From Pachyseris speciosa (taxonomy: Eukaryota > Cnidaria > Anthozoa > Scleractinia > Pachyseridae), in the NCBI GenBank assembly GCA_016490735.1, contig JAEMWC010000961.1, forward strand, positions 93,501-157,500: a stretch of 64,000 nt of DNA, in the 5' to 3' direction. A program made the translations under genes and the position numbers. The notes beneath the pieces were generated by a model. It saw nothing but the letters and a program-made list of their open reading frames with translations. It ran no database searches and was not told the DNA's origin. Of the stretch, positions 34,695-45,300 are shown piece by piece (positions within the stretch are counted from its first letter, which is position 1; each line of letters starts with the position of its first letter).

Positions 34695-36476
34695 CCTTCC
34701 TGCAAAAAAAAAAAAAAACATTTCATCATATTCGTGGTTCGACGAAGGACGGCTATCGAGCATTGAAAAAAAAAGAGGAACTCTACTTAATACTTATTTT
34801 CCTGCACACATTAAGAAAATTAAACGGAGAATCTCTTCTTATGTAAATGCTTCCCCCACAAGAGCCTCCACTTCATGCTAGATCCAGTTCAAATATGATC
34901 TATTGTATCCCACCTCTAAAGTGACTGTAATTAAAAGCTATTCCTTTTTACTCGTGCGCAGTGAGTTAAGGTTTTGCCTCCATTGTGTAATGCACATCTA
35001 TGCTCGCGTCTAGTACGTGCAAATTTAGTGAAGTTTTAAATTAAAGTTTGAAGAATTAAGTTCCTGCCAAGAGATGCGAACCCGAGACGTTGGATTCGTA
35101 GTCCATTCGTTACCCGATCGAGCCAAGGCGCCATACATACGCGCATGAGTATACAGTCAACTCCCTCTGAAGTGGACACCCTCTGGAGCAGCTCCGTCTT
35201 AAGAGAGGTGTCCACTTTATAGAGATAATGTAACTTGACACTATATAAACCTGTGACGTCAGAACTGAGACGAGATCTTTATAAAGGAAAGTTGCATTGG
35301 CGCGTGCTGATAAGATTAAACTGCAACGTGTAAATCCAAGTCAAACCGAAGGGAAACTCGTTTTCATCATTTCCATGTATATACAGTACTTAAGCCGAGA
35401 AAAAATCTGTAATATTTGATTGCTTTGTTGGGAACACCTGAAGTGTTGTAGGCGCTGGGATAGCCTGCGTAGCAATCGTTTCCGTGGGGTTTCCTGGCAT
35501 TTTTCGCGCAACAACAACAACAAAAAAAAACATCAAAAATTTCTTTGCTCAGAAACCCCACGGAAACGCTTGCTAGGCAGGCTAGCAATAGGAGATTTTA
35601 ATCAACTTATCGACCAGATTTTCGTCTTTCAGTCGCGAAGAGGGAAAGCGCTGTAAGTCATTCCCTTCCGCTCACGATCACAAACATCAATGTTTGTCAC
35701 AAGATCGGTTTAATATTACAGTCTTGCTGGTAGCCCCAGGGTGAGATGATAGCTCAATTTGAAATAATGTCCAGACCACAATCCATCGATTGTACAAAGA
35801 ATGCCATTCTAGTGTCCGCTTTGAGAGGCGCAGCAGAAGTTTGGTAAAAAAGTGTCCAGGCGCTGTCCGCTTTAGAGAGGTGTCCGCCTTATGGAGAGTT
35901 TACTTTATGCACTTATCAAATGAAATCCCACCCCCGGGACAGGGTGGGGATTTGACTTCATGTCAACTAAAATGGTGATAAGCCCCCACCCTACTGGGGC
36001 ACTTAAACTTGTTAAACCCCCACCTACAGTCCCGAATTGAACATGGCAAATCTTGAGAAATCCAATCAGGGCAAAACGTGCTGTCAAATTTGATCAAGCA
36101 CCCTTCGTTCCCACCTTGGCCCGGGGGTGGGGGGTCGGGATGCATTAGTTACAGAGAAATTTGGGAAACTCGGCCGGGGCCAGCCATCACTGCCCGCCTT
36201 AATGGCGTCCGCTTAGAGAAAGTTGACTGTAGGCTACTTAAGCCTCTGGTTTCTCCTAAAATTTGGACCTTTGGTTACTGGCAGATTCTTGTGGACTTAA
36301 CCCGAGCAAGTAAACGCGCCTTTGAGAGACTGTTTGAAATTTCGTAACGATATGTAAATGTACGAGGATACCGAGTGATTCGTAGTACCGTTTCTTGGGA
36401 AACGTTTCGGCGGGAAATTCGTGATGTTGAAGAACAAACCGGAACAAGCTTGCTCAATAAAAACATCCGTTCTTAC
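34695..36476. other. Repeat-rich stretch downstream of SPDL1
   Basis: An element with ends ACAGTCAACTCCCTCT (about 35153) and AGAGAAAGTTGACTGT (about 36231) seems to span about 1.1 kb and carries repeated GTGTCCGCTTTAGAGAGGTG-like segments. Inside it lie two more hairpins: 35459-35590 (TTTCCGTGGGGTTTC / GAAACCCCACGGAAA) and about 35925-36140 (CCCACCCCCGGGACAGG / CCCGGGGGTGGGG). The final SPDL1 exon should lie here or beyond, but was not identified. Confidence 0.5.
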
Positions 36477-37612
36477 CTCAGGTTGGAAATTTTCTTTTTG
36501 CTGTTCTTTCACGATGCTAGATGCCACTCCTTCCATTGAAGTCTGAGTTTCTGATAAATCGGTATTACAAGAATCTGTTGCACAAATCGTTTCAGTATTG
36601 AAGCGAACCTTCGTCTTTCTTTCGTGGTGTTCTTCAATCTTGACTTCTTTTTCTGGAACGTTACTTGAAAAAGAAGAAATCCGTGATTTGCTAAGATTAA
36701 CAAAACCTTCAGGAATGGACTGGACTTGAAAAGGCGCCAGAGTTGTAACACTTTTTATGCAGGGAGTCATTTCTTCAGATATCTGCCCATTTTCATCCTT
36801 TAACGGGGCTGGTGGAGGTTTTGCAATGGCGGTCTCGTTTATTTTCGGTTTAGCTGTCACAAGTTCCTTCTTTACTGCTTTAACTTTCGGTGGCATGTTC
36901 TTCTGCTCTTGTGTCCTGGCCGATGCTGGTTCAAGACCGTTTCCTTTTGAACTGAGCAGTTCTGCGGCCGATTTTGTCTTTCTCATCGCTGAGTTGGCAA
37001 GCTGAGGATGAGTGGCATCCTGAGGTTCTTTCTGTGAATCTTGAAACAAAGAGGAAATGTAAATCTTGTGTTGCCAGCAACAGTATAGAAGCAAAATTTA
37101 AAAAACATTAAACAATTATCAGCTGGTTCCAGGAAGAGTTCTCAAGAAGCCCTGCAAGTGCTAAATGGCTTGTGATGAAGTGTTATATAATGGGCGGTGT
37201 AAGCCTCGCGTTTTGATTGGTCTAGAGGAATTTGCGATTAAAGTATAGAAACACGAATGACGTCATGAGCCGAAGAAAGTCAAAACACTGTAGCTAAAAG
37301 GTTGTGGTTCAATTTTATCCTTGCATAGTTCAATTTTTATTTTCCTTTGTTTTATACTCATTATCATACGTTACCATACACAAGAACAAAAGAAATTGAA
37401 AAATTGAACCAAGGGTAAAATTCAACTATACAACAGCTTCACTATGTAAACTGGAAAACAAATAGATTCCAATTGTCAGTGCGTGACTGTACTCTGATAA
37501 CGCGCGGAGGACGCCAAAATGTAGTAAGAACAGCAGTCGCGCTACTCGCCTGCGGCTCCGGAGTACTTCTTTATTCTTAGGGCCTGGCTAAACTAGGAAA
37601 CATTGTTGCTGT

Positions 37613-37643
<31 letters not shown>

Positions 37644-40600
37644 GTTTAGCCGCGCGGGAAACACTTTTTGCGGAATCAAATTTTGTGTTTCCGAAACATA
37701 AAATGTAACCATCGCCCAAAAACATTTTTGCTTCCGGACACAAATTTTGTTTCCGCAACAAATGTTTCCCGCTTCTAAACTGTGAATTTGTTTCTGCAAC
37801 AATCTGATGTTTCCTTGTTTAGCCAGGCCGTTAGTTAAATAAGCAGTAGATCTCTTTTTCCTCGATACCGTGGCGCGTAGAAGGATTGGCTTGCTCGTTT
37901 CTTCGCAATTGTCGAGGGTTACTTCAAGAATACGCGATTGGCAAAAAGGTCGAAACATCCCGGTGGTAAATGGTCGAAACCTCGAGGAGGAAGTGATTGC
38001 GTTTGCATTATCCCCTTTATTATAACCATCCCCCTTCTGGGGACAAAAGCAGCTCATTATTTACACTTACGGCTTTGCAGTTTTATTCGTAAGTCGTCAA
38101 TTTTCAGTCTCAGCTTGATGTTGTCGCTGTTCAGTCTCTCCACTTTGGACTCGGTAGCGTGGAGTTGATGTTCTGTGTGACGAAGCCTGTCTGTCTCTGC
38201 TAAATGTAGCAAGGTTTTTGTCTGCAGTTCTTTGTTTAATTCAGCCACGGTCTTCCTGAAACACCCCACAGAAATTTCAAATTAGTCATGTCACAAAGTT
38301 TGGAAGTTGCTAAACTGCAAGCCTTTCTTTTTTCCGCGTTAGGACAGCGGCGCAAGGCCGAGAACGCGCGCTAAAATTGCGATACGCAGTTGGAGGTCGA
38401 GAAAGAACAAAAGCACAGCAATGCACAGTCTTCTGTTTGTGTCTTCCAGAACCCAGTTCCACTGTACTTATCTGACTTGAAGTAACTCATATCGACGAGG
38501 TTTTCATTTAAAAACTTGGAAACACCGGGTAAAAATATATCAACACCAAAAGCGCTAACTGCTTTTGAGGCACGAGAACGTATACAACATTTATAGAAAA
38601 GAAGACAGAATTTAGAAACATTTGTAAAATGTTCCTCAAAAACGCATTTTCCCTTACTTTGAATCCTCCAGCTGTAATTGAAGGAAGTTCACGTAGTCTT
38701 TTTTATCTCCAAACTCCGAGAAAGCGTCGTGGAATTCCATCAAACGGTCACTCATGTTATTCCCTTCCTAAAAGAGCAGCAAGGTAGGTTCAGACAAACC
38801 ATCGGCTAACTTGGTGATAACCGTGTAAAGATGGGAACGCGTTAGTGGGAAGAATAAGATCAGGTGATATAAATCGCAACTTTTCAATACACTTTTTCAG
38901 GAAATGCTAATATTCAAATCAATGTAACGGACGGGCAAAGGTTATGGGTGCGTTCCTTTGGGATGATCGAGATCAGGATCAAAGGAATGGAGGAATCCTT
39001 TCCAAGAGTGGATTCCTGCATTCCTTTGATGCACCATATGATCCGAGTGATCTTGCATTCATCACATATATAACTTCCTAAAGATAACAAAAAGTATAAA
39101 CACGATTTTACAGTCACAGTACTTCATACACCGATCCCCTGACACCGATCAAGTGGTGCGCGGAGGCGCGAGATTCTAGGGCGTTCAGGGTGCATACTTC
39201 CCGGGGAAATTTTGAAAAATTGGGTTGCCTTAACTGCATATGAAAGCCCCCGTGATCTCGATTTCCAAAACTGAAAAATTAGAAGAAAGGATCTAAGTCA
39301 TATTGAAATCATTCACTTATCACGTTCCCCAATTGCAAATCGATTATACCTTTTCCTTTTCCAAAGCTGAAATTTTTGCGTTCAATATTTTCACCTCTCC
39401 TTCTTTTTGCACCAGCGCACGGGTCAGCCTTTGGATCTGAGAAGCATCAGCGTGACAACTCTTCACCTGAAGAAGGGTTGCTACTTGATTCTGGAAAAAA
39501 TAATGGTGAAAATCTTCACTTCATGAAGAAAATCAGTCAGTCAGTCGAAGTCAGTCAGTCAGACAGTCAGTCAGTCAGTCAGTCGGACAGACAGAGACAG
39601 ACACTCAGTGAACGGAGTTGATAATGTAAACTGACCACCGTAAAGAGATTCAAAAACCTGACGTTTCGAGCGTTAGCCCTTCGTCAGAGCGAATCGAGGA
39701 ATTGTTGGTCGTGTATGGCATGATTGCCGATCACTACAACATGCTTTGAAATTCCATTTTTTTTACAAACATAATAGTTAATAGTAGTTTCTTGTTGTTT
39801 TTATATTAACAGTTTTATTTTTCTCGAAGATATTAGCTTCTTAGCTACTCAGATAAAATAGAGTCATAATTAATTGAATGAAAAGCGCTCTTGATACCGT
39901 GGTGATTAAGGGTGCCGATTTGAAAGAAGAATTTTTGCTCGAGATTTTCGCGTTTTTCCGTGGTATCTTAATGGGAATGGCCGCTGGTCAACACGTGTTG
40001 TTTGGAATGGTTAGAGAGATTAAAATGCGGGGCGACTGGTTTGGATCGTCACCTTTCTCAACATCACGTAGATGTTCTCGGAATTTGCCGCCTAGTCGCC
40101 TTCAATCATCCACCGACGCAGCTCCACAGTTTCTTATAGAAACTAATTCCCTTTAGACAGTCAGGTAGTCAGTCAGCCAGTCAGTCAGACAAACAGACAG
40201 ACAGTCGTTCAGTCCCAGTCAGCCTCAATCAGCTGATCTGTCGCAAAATAACCCTCCTTTACTCAGAAGAAAAATCAATATGGGTCAAACAAACAGTTTC
40301 GATCCTGATTAAGTAAACATGGGTACACTCACCCCCTCTTCCCCTCCTCACCCCTCATTTGAAGTTCAACAGATTTTTCTTTTGGCTGGGGGGGGGGGGG
40401 GGGTCATCTGCAAAAAGTTTCCGAGTGGGGCCAAAAAATAAAGTAAAAATCACTTACCTTCAACCTCTGTAACTGTTGTTTCGTAATGTTGTGTATTTTA
40501 ACCATGCCTTCATGTCTCGCTTGAAGACTTCCATACTTCTTCTCAAGCTCCAAACGTCTATCCTCAACCTAAAAAAATACAGCCAACGATCTGCTCGATG

Positions 40601-42010
40601 TTGTGTTAGCATTCAAAATAAAATTAAGAAAATCAAAATAAAATTAAGAAAAACGCAAGATTACGGAATATACCTCGCCGAACAAGGAGTTTCCGTGTCT
40701 TCCAAAGTTTCTCCTAGCATTATCAGCCTTGAGATTGTCAAGCTCTGCCTTGAATTCACCTGCCTCCAAGCGAGCCTCCTGTTGATTTTACACAGAAAGA
40801 AATACACATTTCTCTCGTACCAGCTGAAATCGGTTCTCTAAATTTATCAAATTCTGACTGGGTGGCCCCCCATCCCTGATGAAAGGGGGTGGAGGTTAAG
40901 GATGAAAGTAAGGGTCAACAAGGGTCCATCTCCTCTTATGTCCAAAGCTAAGGCTTGTGGTGTTTGCGTATTTAAAAAAACCTGTTGCAGATCGTTGGGA
41001 GGTCAAGATGGAGCCATCTTGACCGCTCGGGATAGCCTGTTCGTCCCGCGTTCAGGCCAATATCCCGCCATCTTGACCTCACGCTTGGGCAATAACCCAT
41101 ATTTACAATGTTATTGCTTGTCCTAGTCTGAAAACCGTTGATTTTTTTTCTTTTTCAAGTGCTGAGGGAGAAATTTAATTCGTGTATCTTAAAGTTTTCC
41201 TATTTGTTTTTATTAATACTTGCCTGGAGACAATTGAACCATGTGTGTGCTTGTCGCGTTTTTTCTTGCAGTTCTTGTTCTAGATACTCAACTCTCTCCT
41301 TCAGCACGTTTCTGTCGAACACAATCCTCTCTTGATTGTCTTCGTAATCCGCTAGCTTCATCATCAAAACGTCTCTTTCTTCCTTCAGTTCGGAAGCAAG
41401 ACTGATATATTCTTCTATGTTCTCTATCCGTGACCTTCCCTTGTGCTGCAGCTCCTCGTTACTTTGGTGAGCTTTCCGTAACATTTCTTCCTGTTTCTTG
41501 ATTTTTTCTTGCAGTTGATTTTCCACCAGCGAATGCTTACTAACATCATTTTGCAGAGATTCTATTTCTTTTCTTAAATCACTGATCTTTTTCTCGGTGG
41601 CAAGTTGCTGAGATTTCTCCTTTCCCTCAAATTCCTTTCGAAGTTTTTCCTTCAAGTCCTCCAATTCGTGACCATGGTTCGAGTTGGTACGAATTTCGGT
41701 TTCCAAACGAGATCGCAGCGTATGATTGTCTTGTTTGAGTTCCTATGTGAGTAATTAAGAATTAATAAACATATTTTTCTCAATACTTAACGTTGCTCGC
41801 CAAACGCTGTATGCTTACCTCAATTTTACCCAACGTTGAGATATATTCAGCGTTCACTTCTTCAAGTTTTCTTTCAAGTTCTTGGTTGTTCTCGAGGAGA
41901 CTTTTCCCGAGCTCTCCAGCCAATTCCCTGTCCTGCTGCAATCCTTCATTCTCCTCCTTCAATCTGATTACTTCTTCTTTGAGAAAATAGACTTCATTTT
42001 CAAGTTCCAT
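36477..42010 (-). CDS. SPDL1: Spindly-like dynein adaptor, eight coding exons found, last exon missing (642 aa so far)
   Basis: Exons in transcript order: 42010-41819, 41742-41224, 40778-40674, 40568-40458, 39490-39350, 38767-38658, 38255-38071, 37039-36477; all phases agree. The N-terminal coiled coil has a CC1 box (AGELGKSLLE, residues 31-40), which in Spindly and BICD adaptors binds dynein light intermediate chain. The Spindly box GNSLFGEVEDRR lies at 266-277 and binds the dynactin pointed end; F270 corresponds to the key Phe. Later segments NQVATLLQVK and SDNIKLRLKIDDL also follow vertebrate Spindly. The last found exon encodes a Pro/Lys/Ser-rich tail and ends at a strong donor (GAG/GTAAGA), so at least one more exon is needed. 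Vertebrate Spindly ends in a farnesylated CaaX box; I could not find one. Family knowledge: it recruits dynein-dynactin to kinetochores through RZZ. BICD-like adaptors are the alternative, but the Spindly box order favours SPDL1. Confidence 0.88.
37579..37833. mobile_element. TGGCTAAAC-family MITE in SPDL1 intron 7
   Basis: GGGCCTGGCTAAACTAGGAA at the left and TTTCCTTGTTTAGCCAGGCC at the right are inverted ends, with repeated GGAAACATTGTTGC-type interior. TTA flanks each end closely, fitting a 3-bp target duplication. Confidence 0.75.
39536..39605. repeat. (CAGT)n tetranucleotide repeat in SPDL1 intron 4
   Basis: Several blocks of CAGT units with GACAGACAGA decay. A second block lies at about 40160-40215 in the same intron and further CAGT blocks lie in GUF1 intron 4 (about 47110-47190 and 47370-47420). 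A poly-G run is at about 40388-40402. Confidence 0.9.
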
Positions 42011-42316
42011 CGTGTTTTCTTTCAGAAATTTGGAGGTGTTTGTGAGCCAATTTTCAAATTTCGCTGAGAACCTTCAGAGCAATCACAACGTTCATAATCT
42101 TGATCTGTGATTGGCTGTTATTTATAAATTGACCAATCAAAATTATGTCTTGGCAGGCTCTTATATCAGTCAGCGGTTACTACCATTAAATCAAATAAGT
42201 CGGACCGTAATGGCGGATCGATTGATTTCTTTATCCTTTTTTCATCGATGTTTTGAGGGTTCAGATTTGAACATGATTGGATAAAGCATCTACTGCATTG
42301 AAATGTAAGCACTGCA
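42011..42316. promoter_or_regulatory. Likely bidirectional promoter between SPDL1 and GUF1
   Basis: The SPDL1 ATG (42010, minus) and the GUF1 ATG (42317, plus) are 306 bp apart and point away from each other, so both 5'UTRs and core promoters must share this segment unless upstream exons exist. It contains CCAAT-type motifs on both strands (GATTGGCTG near 42110, GACCAATCAA near 42131, GATTGGATAA near 42276). No TATA box in a usual position was seen. Confidence 0.6.
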
Positions 42317-45300
42317 ATGCAATTTCATAGACAAAAAGGCATTGCTCTGGGAAGACATTTTATCAAATTACCATGGTTTAGTGCGCGTTCCCTGACTGGC
42401 TTTGGAAAGAGAATAAATGAAGTTATTGCTGCAAGGACAGAGTACATATTTTTGAGAAATTTTCTTCAACAACACCCACCTGAAAAGTTCAGGTAAGCTA
42501 TGAGGATAATTATCAGGAGCTGTTTAATTTCACTTGTTAGATTTTCTCTGACTAGTATATCAACTTAAAAATATAAGTTAATTGGATGATCAAATTAATT
42601 TATAAGACAGCCTTCATTGCTCATTTGCAGTGGCTTCACAATTAACCACCAGTTTTGGAGAGCTTGCAGTCACTCAACAGGCCATGGAATCTCTAAGAAG
42701 GTAAACTTCTTTAAAATGTTAAAATTGCACTTCGTTGTTGAAGATATTAGAAAACAAAAGATGACTACGAGAGTTTATACTTGTATATTTACCATTTGAA
42801 ACAAAGAATTGTCAAAAATCGCCTGTGGAAAAATTTTGTGGTTTTATAATTTGCAGTGTTGTCAGACAGGCATCACCCTGCTCTTATAACAGTGGAAGCC
42901 TTTCCAGTATATTATTCCCAAAAGTAGACCAGAGAAGTTCAATACACCTTATTCCAAAATGGCGGCCGCTCGGAATGATCTGGGGAGAGCAGCACGGAAA
43001 CGAGGCATCGAGGGCCGGCGTGAAAATCTTGTGGTGTTTACATATGGTAATCGTGAGCGATCATGCTTCAAAATTGCTCTATTCCATTCTGTCCTAAGAA
43101 AATTTATGTGGAAAAATGGTGTGAAAATCTCTTATCAGAAGTTTCCAGAAGACCGACGTGTAGTGTGTTCAAGCCGAATGGATTGTTGCCATACGAAGGG
43201 ATCTTGGATTAACTTAATAAGTGACAAAACACTCGATCAAGGGTATGTTTGCGCCACTTCAAGTCTTCGGGTTATATTTGTTCGTTTGCTGGTCGCGAGA
43301 AAACTTTGAAAACTACTGCTGTACCATCCGCTTTTCCGTGAAAGAAGTGTTCTCTCGTAAAACGAAAAGCTCCAAAGCATAGTAGTCCGATCAAACGAAA
43401 AAGACTGAGGAAAACCTCAGCAACTCCTGACCTACTGTCATCAACAAAGACATCGTGATTCAGATATTTCTGCTGATAGAGATTCTAGGGAGCTATAAAA
43501 CGACTGTGAGAAAGCTATCCATGATCTGGACTGTGAGAAAGCCGAGCTTACTGAAAAACTCCGACAATTCGAGGCGGATATTTCCAAGATTTACAATCGA
43601 AAGTATTTAGCGTCGATAGATTAATGAAGTCAGTTAAAGATTTAGCTTTTTATTCTGGATTTCCCAATAGAGACATTTTCAAGAGTATAATTCAGTATTT
43701 AAATCCAGTAAAAGAAGGTGAAAACATTAATTATTGGCATTCACCTTCTCATGATGTAGCAAATATGAATTAGAGAAATGATGAAGATGCCCCTGAACAA
43801 GGAAGACCAAGGCAATAAGCCTGGATTAAATTTGTTTCTAAAGGTCAGCATCATTTCAGTATGACCCTCAAGGGCAAAGATCAATGACCACATGCCTGCT
43901 GATTTTAAAGATAAATATCCTTCTACCAGGGTCATAATTGACCACAGTGAGCTCTGCTGTCAAATGCCTAATGCACATGTCATCGGCTTCCCTGTGGGCT
44001 TGACCCCCGGGCTAACTAGGGGGATTGTAAAATCAGTCATTGACAAGCAAACTTGGGGAATTTCCCCGGGAGGTCGGGGAATCTCTCAAGACAAAGTCCC
44101 CTGGGTTAGGTGTCTCTCAGCTGAAAATTCCTGTGACATCCTTTTCAAACTTGTGAATTCCCCCACCCCCTAATCTTTGATCATAGAACAATGTCAAGAT
44201 TTTCCCCTACCCTCGGGCAATGAATCCCGTCCATCTCTTTATATTCTCCCACATATCTCCGTGGTAGGCCCGTGGATCGACCCCATGGGGAAGCCGATGA
44301 CATGTGCTCTTTTTATTGCTCGTATAAAAACCGGCATACCAATCTGAACGAGCTCATTGGAATCTCACCTGGGGGTGCCAAAACATTTATTAGTCAACGT
44401 TCCATGGGGCACTTTTTATTGGAACCAAAGGTCAAATGACCTCTGAGGAAGTTGTGCAAATGCAACAAATTGTCTCCCTTCAAATCCACGTGGAGTGTGT
44501 GAATAACAAGACAAAAAACTTCCACATATGGGACAGTCTAGTGCATTTACTCTGTTTAGTGTTGTCAGTCAAATGTGGTGTGTTTGTAAGCATAAGCACA
44601 TAACTCGCGTACAGGCAACATGACCATTTCTTTTCAGTTTGCTGACTATTTTGAACTATTATTTCTGATTTTCTGAACTACATTTCCGAGAAAAAAAACT
44701 TAATTTAAATATCCTTTTTAGCGTTCCAAGCAAATAAAATTTTGGTTCAGTTAATCCCGGGTGAATATTTTTTCTACATGTTTGTAGTGTTGTAGTCAGC
44801 TTCCCTGGGCCCAGTTGCTCGAAGCATGGTTAGCGCTAACCCGGGTTAAATACCATCTTATTACAGCTGAACTTATAGGCTTTAATACATCTTAATCAAT
44901 GATTAGCGCTAACCTCAGCCTGAAAAGCTCTTTACCGGCTCAGTCGTTATATGCCGGGTATAGATGAGATTTTCGTCCGGATCGACTAGAAGATAGTCGG
45001 TCTTTTAATTCAAATAATACTCATTCACGCTGTAAAGAACGAAGCAAATGAGATACTTAATTGACCTTAGCAGCCTCAGAAAGGTCGGCGTTTCCGACAG
45101 CAAAATCACTATATCACTTACCGCTTACAAAATTGTGCTTTGGTAATTACGTAAACCTTTACAAGAATCGCCACGACACTTGAACCAAAATTTTAGTTTT
45201 AAGCATTTTTGAACTGATTAGGATCCCATCCGTTCAACGAACTGCCAGGTATGTCTTTCAATTCTCCTGATAGATACTACGAACGCCATTGCTGTTTACA

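Noticed and set aside
36297..36476. Read-through extension of the SPDL1 exon 8 frame
   Set aside because: A consensus donor GAG/GTAAGA sits at the border and the text after it loses the charged, Pro-rich character of the tail.
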